57,817 nucleotides of DNA, taken from NCBI RefSeq assembly GCF_000026985.1, contig NC_017390.1, positions 108,629-166,445 on the forward strand, in the 5' to 3' direction. The notes under the pieces are model-generated. The model searched no databases, was not told the DNA's origin, and worked only from the letters and a program-made list of their open reading frames with translations. A program made the translations under genes and the position numbers. Below, piece after piece: positions 19,949 to 28,623 of this stretch. The DNA comes from Erwinia pyrifoliae DSM 12163. Its GTDB lineage: Bacteria > Pseudomonadota > Gammaproteobacteria > Enterobacterales > Enterobacteriaceae. The stretch's first letter is position 1; every line of letters starts with the position of its first letter.

Positions 19949-20971
19949 TCAGCTTTTCTGCGCGTCTTCCGCATCTTCCGGGTTTTCAGGGTCGTTTTGG
20001 TATTGTGCCGTGGCGATCCATGCGGCACAGAACAGGATGAGTCGCGCAAAGAAGTAGAAAAAGGCCATCAGTCCCAGCACTGAACCGAAAGCAGCACCGG
20101 ATGGCGACGAAGCCAGTTTAGGCAGTGTCAGGGTCATGATAAATTTGATCGCTTCAAAACCGATTGCCGCCAGCAGGGTACCGCGAAACAAGGCTCGTTT
20201 GCGCGGCTTATGGCGCGGCAGTATCCAGAAAATCCATAAGAACAGCAAATAGTTAGCAAAAATCGAGATCGACAAAGCGATCAGCGTCATCACCGGGCGT
20301 AACCATTCAATGTTCTCAAGCCCCAGCGCCCGCACGATGCTCGCCTGTGCCGCCCCGGCAATTGAGGTGAGTGACAGGGTGATAATTAATGCCAGTACCA
20401 GGCCGATGAGCGAAATAAAGTCGCGCGAGTATTTAAACCAGATTTTTTCCTGGTCCTGCGGTGCACGCTCCCAGACATCGCGTGACTGGGCGCGGATGGC
20501 CTCGCGCAGGTTACCCATCCAGCTAATGCCGGAATAAAGGGCAACCAGCAGGCCCGTCAGGCCGACGGTGGTGCGTTGCTGAATGGCGGTATTTACCGTA
20601 TTTTTTAGCGTAGATGCCAGCGACGGATCGCTAATGTTACCGACGATTTTGCCGATCAGCTCGGTCAGCAGGCTCTGATTCGAGGCGAGTACGAAACCGA
20701 CGGCGGCAAAAGAGACCATCAGGATGGGAATAAGTGACAAAAATGAAAAATAGGTAATGGCAGCGCCAAACTGGCTGCCCAGGCGGTCGTTAAATCGTTC
20801 TCCGGCCCGTAAAAAGTGCGCTACCGCCGGAATAGCCTGGAACCAGCTAACCAGCCGTGAGACGCGGGTGATAGATTTGTCGATAGTATGATTACCGGTT
20901 TTTATCGCAATTAACGGCTTATCCGCAGACTGCTGTGAGTTTTCGGTGTCGCATTGTTGATTATCCGTCAT
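19949..20971 (-). CDS. yhjD: YhjD-like inner-membrane protein (YihY/BrkB family)
   Basis: A 340-residue polytopic membrane protein of the YihY (formerly BrkB) family. GAAITYFSFLSLIPI is the family signature, followed by SGISWMGNLREAI, and there are five or six membrane spans. The sequence is nearer E. coli YhjD (337) than YihY (290). A YhjD point mutation is known to let E. coli grow with Kdo-deficient lipid A, so an LPS- or lipid-related membrane role is plausible, but the biochemical activity is not established to my knowledge. The ATG at 20971 (AAGGA upstream) is preferred because a TATAAT promoter lies just above it. Convergent with cdh. Confidence 0.8.
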   Translation of the reverse strand: MTDNQQCDTENSQQSADKPLIAIKTGNHTIDKSITRVSRLVSWFQAIPAVAHFLRAGERFNDRLGSQFGAAITYFSFLSLIPILMVSFAAVGFVLASNQSLLTELIGKIVGNISDPSLASTLKNTVNTAIQQRTTVGLTGLLVALYSGISWMGNLREAIRAQSRDVWERAPQDQEKIWFKYSRDFISLIGLVLALIITLSLTSIAGAAQASIVRALGLENIEWLRPVMTLIALSISIFANYLLFLWIFWILPRHKPRKRALFRGTLLAAIGFEAIKFIMTLTLPKLASSPSGAAFGSVLGLMAFFYFFARLILFCAAWIATAQYQNDPENPEDAEDAQKS

Positions 20972-21011
20972 GAATCCTTCTTTAATCCTTCTGAGAAACG
21001 GTCTGCTGCCA

Positions 21012-21017
21012 ATTATA
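21012..21017 (-). promoter_or_regulatory. Consensus -10 box of the yhjD promoter
   Basis: A perfect TATAAT hexamer on the minus strand, about 40 bases above the yhjD ATG at 20971. The -35 at 17-base spacing is poor (CTTACG). The box lies inside the longer in-frame extension that would start at 21034, so it supports the shorter protein. Confidence 0.5.
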
Positions 21018-21034
21018 GCCTGCTGGTCAGTCAA

Positions 21035-21841
21035 CGTAAGGTTTAAGAGCCTGGCTAAGCCAGTAAATGAGTCCCTGTCGTCTCTACGGTGGATTAAAAG
21101 TCAGGCCGCCCTCTCAATCTGGTTACATTGATTATCATAGTTGCATAACGATAAATGACCGTTGTTTTTATGAGGGCTTATCTCAACTTTCACTTGTTAC
21201 ATTCCCAGCTTGTAAACGTGCCGGAATGAGCGATCGACTACACTTGCTTCGCTCCATCACCGCTAACGTTACCCGTCTGACATATGACTTTATTAAAAAG
21301 GCTATAGCAATCGCTCAGTAAAGTTGACCGGCATCGCATCGGGATTGATCCCGTAACAACTGTCGCGCACCAGCAAAACAGCCACATTCCGTCAGATTGA
21401 CTCAACGGCTTTTTTTAAAAAAAGCAGAATGCACTGAAGGCGTTTTACACATTACGACAGCAACAAACGGTAGCGACGATTCTATAAACAGCTTGAGATG
21501 TACAACGTGTATCAATGCCGGTAAGGATGCCTTGTTTGCGCATTTAGCCGAGCAAGACGCGGGCGAACTTGATTGATAGTCGTTTGAATATTAACCACTT
21601 ATTGGTTTGTTTAATGATTGTTTATTAATTTTTATTAACGTATTTTTGGCGCCTTTGTTTAATACTTAAAAATTAATGAAACTTTTTTCCATTGAATTCA
21701 GTTTGTTGTAACTTCTCGCCTTGACGAAAGCTATAGAAAACACAAATAAAATTTGACGTAACCGGATAGGGGGTGTTAGAAATTATTTCGCAGGGTAAGT
21801 ATTTTGTTGTTTTTTTTAAAATTCATAAGGAAATACTCGCA
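21035..21841. other. A+T-rich leader region of the biosynthetic operon, no convincing gene
   Basis: About 800 bases between yhjD and the biosynthetic operon. The open frame at 21067-21321 has no recognisable family, no good ribosome binding site and biased composition, so I do not call it. From about 21570 the sequence becomes strongly A+T-rich (TTTAATGATTGTTTATTAATTT type), as in H-NS-bound foreign DNA. TTGACG hexamers at about 21721 and 21754 are -35 candidates for the operon, but no good -10 pairs with them. No tRNA or integrase remnant is seen at this boundary. Confidence 0.5.
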
Positions 21842-22237
21842 ATGTCATTGGGAAATAAGGATTCTTCCGGTTTTTCGTTTAGCGGAAAACATGTTTTTGC
21901 CGAGTTCTACGGAGTACTTAATTCACTTCTTAACGATGAAGATCACCTCGCAAAAATAATGCGTGACGCAGTTGCTGCTTCGGGGGCAACTATCCTCAAT
22001 GAAACATCGCATAAATTTATTCCTGAAGGTTGCACTGCGTTACTCCTTCTGTCGGAATCTCATGCATCTATTCATACTTATCCCAGCCATTCAGCCGCGT
22101 TCATCGATATATTCACCTGTGGTGACTGCAATCCGAATTTAGCTATCCGGGAAATTGAAAAAGCACTGAACCCAACAAGAGTCAATTCAACCTGTGTTAT
22201 CAGAGGAGATGCAAAGTATGTTGAGCAAAATCATTGA
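21842..22237 (+). CDS. Short (class 1B) S-adenosylmethionine decarboxylase proenzyme
   Basis: A 131-residue pyruvoyl-dependent decarboxylase that would make decarboxylated S-adenosylmethionine, the aminopropyl donor. The self-processing motif SESHASIHTYP is at residues 71-81. Cleavage is expected between Glu72 and Ser73, with His78 and Cys93 (TCGDC) at the same spacing as the Ser63/His68/Cys83 of the Thermotoga enzyme. This is the short B. subtilis/Thermotoga type; E. coli SpeD is a different, 264-residue class. The ATG at 21842 has AAGGAA 8 bases upstream. It is first in a twelve-gene operon, and its end overlaps the next gene by 20 bases. An accessory copy dedicated to the pathway is likely. 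Confidence 0.9.
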   Translation: MSLGNKDSSGFSFSGKHVFAEFYGVLNSLLNDEDHLAKIMRDAVAASGATILNETSHKFIPEGCTALLLLSESHASIHTYPSHSAAFIDIFTCGDCNPNLAIREIEKALNPTRVNSTCVIRGDAKYVEQNH

Positions 22238-23075
22238 ACCAATTGGTAAAGGTGTCAGTCGCGTGTGGGATATTGAAGAAATTATTTTTTCAAAAAAAAC
22301 GCCTTTTCAGGAGATGGTCATAGCGAAGACGGGGCAAGGTGTTAGCTTGTTCTGTAACAATGAACGACAAAGCGTTGAAGAATCACAACTCATTTATCAT
22401 GAAGGGCAAATTATTCCTGCCGCATTATTCTGCGGGGAAATTAAACATGTTCTGGTTGTAGGTTCGAGTGAAGGAGTCATCAGTAAGCTTGCACTTGAAT
22501 TGGGAGCAAAGAAAGTCACTCATGTGGACATTGATGCTGAATGCGTGGATGCCTGTGCCAGATTTCTTCCTTACGGCTACACCACGGAAGAGGTTCAGTT
22601 GGCAAAAGAGGATAATGGCCCTGTTCATCTCATTATTGGTGATGGTTATAAGTTTATTGATGATGCAATAGCCAGAGGCGATAAGTACGACATCATTGTG
22701 TTGGATCTGCCTGATGAGCAGGAAGATTCTGTGCAGCAAAACCGGCTTTATACGTCTGAGTTCAACGAAAAAATTACGCAGTTACTGACACCGGAAGGCG
22801 TATATATTTCACAAGCTGGCTGTAGCACCTGGTGGCGAAATAAGACATTGAGTCAGTCGGTGAAAAGATTCAATGACAGCTTTAAAAGCATTGTTTTCTT
22901 TGAAATGGAAGAACAAAACTGGGTCTGGCTAGTCGGGGCAAATTTCGCATGCGATGATATCGTCGGCAGAATGAAACAAAAACTGATTAACCTTCCTTAC
23001 CTGCCCAAATTTATCGATAGTCAGTCAATTATTAAATCTACAATATTGCCGGTTTCCTTACGTAACAGCCAATAA
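22218..23075 (+). CDS. Spermidine-synthase-like aminopropyltransferase with altered cofactor loop
   Basis: A 285-residue Rossmann-fold protein of the spermidine synthase family. Preserved features: TPFQEM (28-33), YHE (60-62), VDIDAECVDACARFLP (103-118), GDGYKFI (141-147), the catalytic aspartate region VLDLPDE (161-167; Asp163 and Asp166) and LYTSEF (177-182). The usual GGGDG glycine loop that holds decarboxylated AdoMet reads GSSEG (82-86), and DP after the catalytic Asp is DE. It probably transfers an aminopropyl group to an amine other than putrescine, but a different methyl- or alkyl-transfer role cannot be excluded. The ATG at 22218 has AGAGGAG 9 bases upstream. Confidence 0.82.
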   Translation: MLSKIIEPIGKGVSRVWDIEEIIFSKKTPFQEMVIAKTGQGVSLFCNNERQSVEESQLIYHEGQIIPAALFCGEIKHVLVVGSSEGVISKLALELGAKKVTHVDIDAECVDACARFLPYGYTTEEVQLAKEDNGPVHLIIGDGYKFIDDAIARGDKYDIIVLDLPDEQEDSVQQNRLYTSEFNEKITQLLTPEGVYISQAGCSTWWRNKTLSQSVKRFNDSFKSIVFFEMEEQNWVWLVGANFACDDIVGRMKQKLINLPYLPKFIDSQSIIKSTILPVSLRNSQ

Positions 23076-23091
23076 CAGGGCAGGCGATGAT

Positions 23092-24192
23092 ATGAATTTT
23101 CAAAAAGAAGAATCTCGTATTTATGCCCCTGAGAAGAGTCCTGTTGAAGTGTATACAGAATGGGATCCGCTTGAGGAAGTCATCGTTGGGATTGTCGATG
23201 ATATTCGTGTTCCTGAATGGGACCCTGGGCTTGATGCCGTCATCCCAAAGAATGCAAAAAACTTTTTCAAAAAACATTCTGCGGGTCGATTTCCCGAGGA
23301 ATTAATTGCACTCGCTAAAAAGGACGTCGACCGGCTGGCGGATATTTTGCGTAGTGAAGGGGTTCGGGTTCGCAGGCCGGAAGAAGTTAATCATCATAAA
23401 ACTATTATCACGCCGCACTTCACTACCGGAGGTGGGTTCTACTCAGCAATGCCGCGCGACTGCCTGTTGGCGATAGGCAAGAAAATTATCGAAGTTCCGA
23501 TGGCCTGGCGGAGTCGATACTTTGAAACGTTTTCATTTCGGGAAATTCTCAACGATTATTTCACCCGTGGTGCCGAGTGGCTGGCTGCGCCCAAACCGAT
23601 GCTAAAGGACTCGCTCTGGAAAGCCAATCATGATTGTGAGCAGGAAGAAAAGTTCGATTCAGCGATCGATGAATCCGAGCCGGTTTTTGATGCGGCGGAC
23701 TTTATGAAAATGGGTAAAGACATCATCGGTCAACGTAGCCATGTTACCAATGATAAAGGCATTGAATGGTTGCGCCGGACGCTGGGCGATGAATACCGTA
23801 TTCATATTTATGAGTTTGATGATGCCTCACCTATGCATATCGATACCACCATACTTCCTCTGGCGCCGGGGCGGGTACTGGTGAATAAGGCGTGGGTTTC
23901 ACAGATCCCAGACATTTTCAGGGATTGGGAAATTCTGACGCCACCCCCCTCGACACTGGATAATGCGCATCCGCTGTTTATGACCTCCAAATGGATTCAT
24001 ACCAACGTCCTGATGCTTGATGAAAAAACCGTTGTCATTGAAAAAGATGAAGTGTTTTTGCAGCAAGCATTCTGTCAATGGGGGTTCAAAACAATTCTCT
24101 GTCCCTTTAAGCATTTTCAAACCTTTGGTGGTTCATTTCATTGTGCCACCCTGGATGTGAAACGGAGCGGGAGCCTGAAATCCTATGTCTGA
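23092..24192 (+). CDS. Arginine:glycine-type amidinotransferase
   Basis: A 366-residue enzyme closely resembling glycine amidinotransferase (AGAT). Such enzymes move the amidino group from arginine to an amine, leaving ornithine. The catalytic residues are all visible: Asp in EPVFDAADF (about residue 200), His249 in SPMHIDTT and the nucleophile Cys351 in GGSFHCATLDVKR. QRSHVTNDKGIEWLRR (214-229) and the C-terminal SLKSYV also match AGAT. Homologues act in creatine synthesis in animals and in guanidino natural products (streptomycin, cylindrospermopsin, saxitoxin, phaseolotoxin). It lies 16 bases after the aminopropyltransferase gene and overlaps the next by 8. The acceptor is unknown: glycine, a diamine or a pathway intermediate. 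Confidence 0.93.
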   Translation: MNFQKEESRIYAPEKSPVEVYTEWDPLEEVIVGIVDDIRVPEWDPGLDAVIPKNAKNFFKKHSAGRFPEELIALAKKDVDRLADILRSEGVRVRRPEEVNHHKTIITPHFTTGGGFYSAMPRDCLLAIGKKIIEVPMAWRSRYFETFSFREILNDYFTRGAEWLAAPKPMLKDSLWKANHDCEQEEKFDSAIDESEPVFDAADFMKMGKDIIGQRSHVTNDKGIEWLRRTLGDEYRIHIYEFDDASPMHIDTTILPLAPGRVLVNKAWVSQIPDIFRDWEILTPPPSTLDNAHPLFMTSKWIHTNVLMLDEKTVVIEKDEVFLQQAFCQWGFKTILCPFKHFQTFGGSFHCATLDVKRSGSLKSYV

Positions 24193-25567
24193 AGTTTATA
24201 ATGTGCGGGAATACCACGGCGGAATTCAGACGATTATGCGTTATGCCGACGTGGAACCTTTAGGGGTGGAGAGCATTGAACGGCAAACAGAAATGAGGCA
24301 ATTACTTGAAAAGGAATATGCTGAATTTCGGGGAAGACTGACTCTTGACCGGGAACAGCTTGATGCCTGGAAACTTGAGAGACTACGCAGCATGGTTGAC
24401 TGGGCATTTACCACTTCGCCCTTCTATCATGAAAAATACCGAAGCTGTGGTTATGAAAAAGGCGCAATACGTACATATCGCGATTTCGCCACATTGCCCA
24501 GCATCAGCAAGGATGATGTGATAGCGCATTTTCCGCTGGGGATGCCATCAAACAAGTTCAAGCCCGCCAGCTGCCGCTGGATGAGTAGTTCCGGCTCTTC
24601 AGGAAAACAGGTACAGATAATCCTGCCGCAGCACCGCGCTAATCTCGATATTTTGCACAAATATCGCATGTTTGAGTTTATGTCTGGTCGTCATCTGGAT
24701 CCCAGTCGCTGGATCTACAACATTCACTACTGTGTATGGTGGCATACGTCGGTTCTGGGAGACTACAGAGTATTTACCCTGAGTCAGGATTGCCCCGGAT
24801 TCTATGCGTTAAAGCATATCAAGTACCTGAGACCGCAAATCATCTCATCAATTGGGAGCTATCTCCAGCAACTGGCAGCTATCGGCGAGCGGCTGGATGT
24901 GCACGGCGTGGAGTTGATATCAACCAATTCTGAAACCACCACCCAGCAAGAGCGCGATCGCTACGAGAGCATCTTCCGGGTGCCGGTTCGGGATGAATAC
25001 TCATCGGAAGAACTCGATATCCTGGCCATGCAGTGCAGAGATAAGCATTACCATGTTGTTGAAGATGATGTGCATCTGGAAATCATCAACTGTGACAGCA
25101 ATGGCGTTGGGGAAATTGTCGGCACCGATCTGTGGAACCAGGCAATGCCAATGATTCGTTATGAGCAAGGCGATTTGTGTGAAATGGATGAAAATGAGCA
25201 AAGCTGCACCTGCGGCAGCCATTTTCATCGTCTTAAAAAGCTTCATGGCAGAGCAGACCAAGGATTGACAACGCAGCAGGGGAAAACCATCCCGCCTGCA
25301 AGTATTCTGGACGCTGTGGAAAGGTTCTTCTGTCAGGATGACAGCAATATTTTGGAATTTCGTGTGGTACAACGCGCCCCTGACCACATTGATGTGCTGT
25401 ATATCTGTCGCGACAAGACGGTTAGCCAGAATGACAGCATGTTTGACGCATTTCAGGCGCATCTTTGTAAGATTTTTGCCCATAAAGTTTACGTTAAGCC
25501 CGTTCAGTTAGACGAGATCCCGCCTGAAAAAAGTTACAAGAGAAGAACCGTTATTAATCAATGTTGA
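24185..25567 (+). CDS. PaaK/CapK-like adenylate-forming ligase
   Basis: A 460-residue member of the phenylacetate-CoA-ligase-like branch of the ANL superfamily. The phosphate-binding loop SSSGSSGK is at 134-141, an aromatic/acid motif EYSSEE at 271-276 and RYEQGD at 325-330. A CTCG motif at 341-344 is followed by LKKLHGRADQ, as in PaaK (cysteines plus hinge). The C-terminal subdomain ends with PPEKSYKRR, which supplies the catalytic lysine. It should activate a carboxylic acid as acyl-AMP and pass it to CoA or directly to an amine. No acyl- or peptidyl-carrier protein is encoded nearby. It follows the amidinotransferase with an 8-base overlap. Confidence 0.88.
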   Translation: MSEVYNVREYHGGIQTIMRYADVEPLGVESIERQTEMRQLLEKEYAEFRGRLTLDREQLDAWKLERLRSMVDWAFTTSPFYHEKYRSCGYEKGAIRTYRDFATLPSISKDDVIAHFPLGMPSNKFKPASCRWMSSSGSSGKQVQIILPQHRANLDILHKYRMFEFMSGRHLDPSRWIYNIHYCVWWHTSVLGDYRVFTLSQDCPGFYALKHIKYLRPQIISSIGSYLQQLAAIGERLDVHGVELISTNSETTTQQERDRYESIFRVPVRDEYSSEELDILAMQCRDKHYHVVEDDVHLEIINCDSNGVGEIVGTDLWNQAMPMIRYEQGDLCEMDENEQSCTCGSHFHRLKKLHGRADQGLTTQQGKTIPPASILDAVERFFCQDDSNILEFRVVQRAPDHIDVLYICRDKTVSQNDSMFDAFQAHLCKIFAHKVYVKPVQLDEIPPEKSYKRRTVINQC

Positions 25568-25574
25568 AACCGAA

Positions 25575-26798
25575 ATGAAAAAAATACTGGTTGTTTCATG
25601 TGAGCTGGATATTACCGAGAAAATAGGCGAACTGGAGGAGATATATCATATCCCGTCATCCCGTTTTGTCTTTCTTATTGAGGATTTTACCGCCGCAGGC
25701 ACTCTCACCGAGAGCGAGAGATATTTTATCGTGCGGGATTTTGCTGTTCATTCAGAGGTTGCTGCCGTTATTGAAAACATTTTTCTGATCCATCAGATAA
25801 CTGAAGTCATTTCAAATGATGAATTCTCCGTTTTTGTCGCGTCATATGTTCGTGAAAGACTGCAGCTGGCGGGAATGAAATGCGAAGAGGCCAGAAAATA
25901 CCGCGATAAGCAGCAGATGAAAAAGGTAGCCTCCTTTCATGGCATCCCGACGCCTGAACAATTTAGCCAGGAAGATGTTCGGCGGGGCGACGTCCCTTTT
26001 CCATTGGTGCTGAAGCCGCGTTCTCTTGCAGGCGCGGTAGGGGTCACCGTGTTGCAGAGCGCAGCGGAACTACCTGCTGAACTCGTGAGATGCGCTGAAG
26101 ACTATCGGGATATGGATGACGGACAGTTCATCATTGAGGCCTATCATCCGGGAGATATTTTCCATATTGACTGTGCCATTTTTGCCGGGCGCATCGTGTT
26201 TATCTCTGTCGGGGTCTATGACGGCAAACCGCTGGATTATCTGCACGGTGCACTGCTGGGCAGCGTGTCGGTGCCGCATGAAGACGTCGCGGCAATCTGG
26301 CAGCCTTTTACTGAGAAACTGAGAGGCGCTTTCAACTTTCCTGATGGCGTCTTTCATATTGAAGCATTTGGCGGTAGCGATAAAGAACCGGCGCTGCTGG
26401 AAATTGCATTTCGCCCGGGTGGAGGGCCAATCACAGATGCTGTTCTCCATGCTTACGGCATAGACCTGCGTCGGGTGCATTTAGCTGCCCAGTTAGGTCT
26501 TATCTCTGAATTGAGGGTATCTGGTACAGATAATGCCTATGCCTGGTTACTCTATCCTAAAGACCACTCCTCTTCAGATAGAAAGAAGGTAAGGCATGTG
26601 ACTATTCCCAGACTGGAAAAATTATCAACTTTGAAAGCTTATACGCTGGCGAAAATAGGCGATATGGCTTCAGGAGCATTCTACTGCCATAAAGATTGCC
26701 TGGGAATGTTTGTCTTCTCTGGCGATCGGGAACTTATCAACAGAGACTATAAGCAGTTAAAAACGGAATGCGCGTTTTTGCTGGGGATGGCAGAATGA
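25575..26798 (+). CDS. ATP-grasp carboxylate-amine ligase
   Basis: A 407-residue ATP-grasp enzyme expected to join a carboxylate to an amine through an acyl-phosphate. The N-terminal Rossmann-like part precedes the ATP-grasp fold: PFPLVLKPRSLAGAVGV (Lys147 for ATP, flexible glycine loop), EAYHPGDIFHIDC, then HIEAF (Glu263) and LLEIAFRPGGG (Glu276, Arg280), the metal-binding region in the form seen in dipeptide and carnosine-synthase-like ligases. Substrates are not readable. It is 7 bases downstream of the PaaK-like gene, and its TGA overlaps the ABC transporter ATG by 3 bases (ATGA). Confidence 0.9.
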   Translation: MKKILVVSCELDITEKIGELEEIYHIPSSRFVFLIEDFTAAGTLTESERYFIVRDFAVHSEVAAVIENIFLIHQITEVISNDEFSVFVASYVRERLQLAGMKCEEARKYRDKQQMKKVASFHGIPTPEQFSQEDVRRGDVPFPLVLKPRSLAGAVGVTVLQSAAELPAELVRCAEDYRDMDDGQFIIEAYHPGDIFHIDCAIFAGRIVFISVGVYDGKPLDYLHGALLGSVSVPHEDVAAIWQPFTEKLRGAFNFPDGVFHIEAFGGSDKEPALLEIAFRPGGGPITDAVLHAYGIDLRRVHLAAQLGLISELRVSGTDNAYAWLLYPKDHSSSDRKKVRHVTIPRLEKLSTLKAYTLAKIGDMASGAFYCHKDCLGMFVFSGDRELINRDYKQLKTECAFLLGMAE

Positions 26799-27814
26799 TA
26801 TCACCTCTTATTGAAGTCAGTAATGTGTCTAAAATCTATCGAAGTAAGATTAAGGGGAAAGGTTTTCGGGGACGGCTGGATAATATATTTCGACCGCAAT
26901 ATACCCGCAGTAAGGTGATTGAGAATATTAGTTTTACCCTATATCAGGGGCAGTCATTAGCCATTCTCGGTCCTAATGGCGCCGGAAAATCGACCCTGAT
27001 CAAGATATTGTCCGGCATCCAGCGTACGGATGAGGGCAGTGTCAGGGTTCTGGCGATGGACCCCTATGAAAAGAAAAAAAAGCTGTTCACCAATTTGGGT
27101 GTGGTATTTGGACATAAAAACTGTTTGTGGTGGGATCTACCATTGTATCGCAGTCTGGAAATGGTTCAGCCCCTGTACGGCCTTGAGCGAGATACTTTTC
27201 GTCAAGATCTGGCAGAAATATCCACTTTACTGAATATAGACAATATTATGGATAAGCCGGTGCGGTTATTAAGCCTTGGCGAGAGAGTGAAAAGCGAGCT
27301 TGCATTCAATCTGTCTTTCCGGCCGAAGATTCTTTTTCTTGATGAACCGACTATCGGGCTGGATATCTCATCCAAATATGAAATCCGCGAGCTTCTGAAA
27401 ACGTTGAAACGTGAAAGAGGTGTTAGCTATATTATCACCAGCCACGACATGGGTGACATTGATGGTTACGTCGACGATATTATCTTGTTGCATAAAGGTA
27501 AAGAACAGTTCTACGGTAATATTGACGAGCTTAAAAACAGAATACCGTCAATGGTGACCATTACTCTTTTTTGTGAAAATTTAATGACGCCGTCCGCTGC
27601 TGCCCAAAGGGTTGACGAAATAGCGATAAAAGCATCTGTTATACTCCAGGGTAAGCTGATTAAAGATGATGAGATAGCCATTGATATTTCACTTTCTCGT
27701 GAGGCTTGCCCTCGCTTCATACAGGCGCTGACTGCTGAACTCAGTTGTGCTTTTTCTGTTTCTACTCCCTCACTGGAGGAGATGCTTCGTGTTAAATTTA
27801 AAGAATTTAACTAA
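26795..27814 (+). CDS. ABC-2 type exporter, ATP-binding protein
   Basis: A 339-residue ATPase of the NatA/daunorubicin-exporter type. Walker A is GPNGAGKST (59-67), followed by an ABC signature LSLGERVKSEL, Walker B ILFLDEPTIGLD and a switch histidine in ITSHDMGD. The extra N-terminal stretch (about 15-35) and C-terminal 100 residues are typical of the ABC-2 subfamily paired with DUF990/ABC2_membrane_6 permeases. The ATG at 26795 is chosen because of the ATGA overlap with the preceding stop. It powers export, probably of the product of this operon, through the next two gene products. Confidence 0.92.
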   Translation: MISPLIEVSNVSKIYRSKIKGKGFRGRLDNIFRPQYTRSKVIENISFTLYQGQSLAILGPNGAGKSTLIKILSGIQRTDEGSVRVLAMDPYEKKKKLFTNLGVVFGHKNCLWWDLPLYRSLEMVQPLYGLERDTFRQDLAEISTLLNIDNIMDKPVRLLSLGERVKSELAFNLSFRPKILFLDEPTIGLDISSKYEIRELLKTLKRERGVSYIITSHDMGDIDGYVDDIILLHKGKEQFYGNIDELKNRIPSMVTITLFCENLMTPSAAAQRVDEIAIKASVILQGKLIKDDEIAIDISLSREACPRFIQALTAELSCAFSVSTPSLEEMLRVKFKEFN

Positions 27815-28622
27815 CCGCTTCTTCGCCATTTATCTCTATGCCAGAAATGGTATGTTGACGGTCGTCAATGACAAGGCAATGTTTTTTACCGATTTTGTTA
27901 TGGGTACGCTTTCCCCCTTTATCGTTCAGCTTATTTTGTGGAGTGCCATATTTACTGCGGAAAGAAATAGCGTTAATAACTTTAATTTTAACGATATTGT
28001 TTATTATTATGCTTTCGCACTGATATTGTCACGTTTGAATAACGGTTATGATCTAATCCGGACCCTTTCAGAACATATCCGGGAAGGGGCGTTAGAAGTC
28101 TGGCTGACAAAACCGTTTAGTTACCTCACTCAGAGATTGTTTACGTTCCTCGGCGAAAGTGTGCTATATGCCATACCTCTTCTGGTCATTTATAGCATTA
28201 AACATACTTCAATGGATTACGAAGGAAACGCAGTTTTTATTCTTCTCAATGCGTTGATGACGATTATTATGGTCATTGTTCTTTCGCAATTGCTCTGCTT
28301 TTTACTCTCTTTCGGTCTTTCGTTACTCAGTTTCTGGGTTATTGAGTATAACATTTTGCTGTCATTTAGCATTCTGAGTTCATCTCTGCTCGGAGGCGTA
28401 CTTCTGCCGCCCTCCTTCTGGCCTGAATGGCTGATGCCAGTAATGAAATATAACCCGTGGCACTTTATCATATCGGCACCTGCAGAATATCTTACAACTT
28501 ATAACCAGGCGATACTTCACCATTTTTTACTCGGCAGTGTTGCTTATATCATTATGATTTTACTTTTCGTCCGTGTTGTCTGGGATAAAGGGATGAAAGT
28601 TTACAACGGTGCAGGTGGATGA
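27789..28622 (+). CDS. ABC-2 exporter permease subunit 1
   Basis: A 277-residue integral membrane protein with about six spans. It resembles the DUF990 (ABC2_membrane_6) permease family, where two different subunits share one ATPase: NDKAMFFTDFVMGTLSPFIVQ, a central EHIREGALEVWLTKPFSYL loop (the family's G-x-L-x-x-x-L-x-x-P motif) and a C-terminal pair of spans. The GTG at 27789 is preferred because GGAGGA lies 8 bases upstream; it overlaps the ATPase gene by 26 bases. The next permease gene starts one base after its stop. Confidence 0.85.
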   Translation: MLNLKNLTNRFFAIYLYARNGMLTVVNDKAMFFTDFVMGTLSPFIVQLILWSAIFTAERNSVNNFNFNDIVYYYAFALILSRLNNGYDLIRTLSEHIREGALEVWLTKPFSYLTQRLFTFLGESVLYAIPLLVIYSIKHTSMDYEGNAVFILLNALMTIIMVIVLSQLLCFLLSFGLSLLSFWVIEYNILLSFSILSSSLLGGVLLPPSFWPEWLMPVMKYNPWHFIISAPAEYLTTYNQAILHHFLLGSVAYIIMILLFVRVVWDKGMKVYNGAGG

Positions 28623-28623
28623 T

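Noticed and set aside
21067..21321. An 84-codon open frame upstream of the biosynthetic operon
   Set aside because: No ribosome binding site, family or operon context; more likely chance in a non-coding leader.
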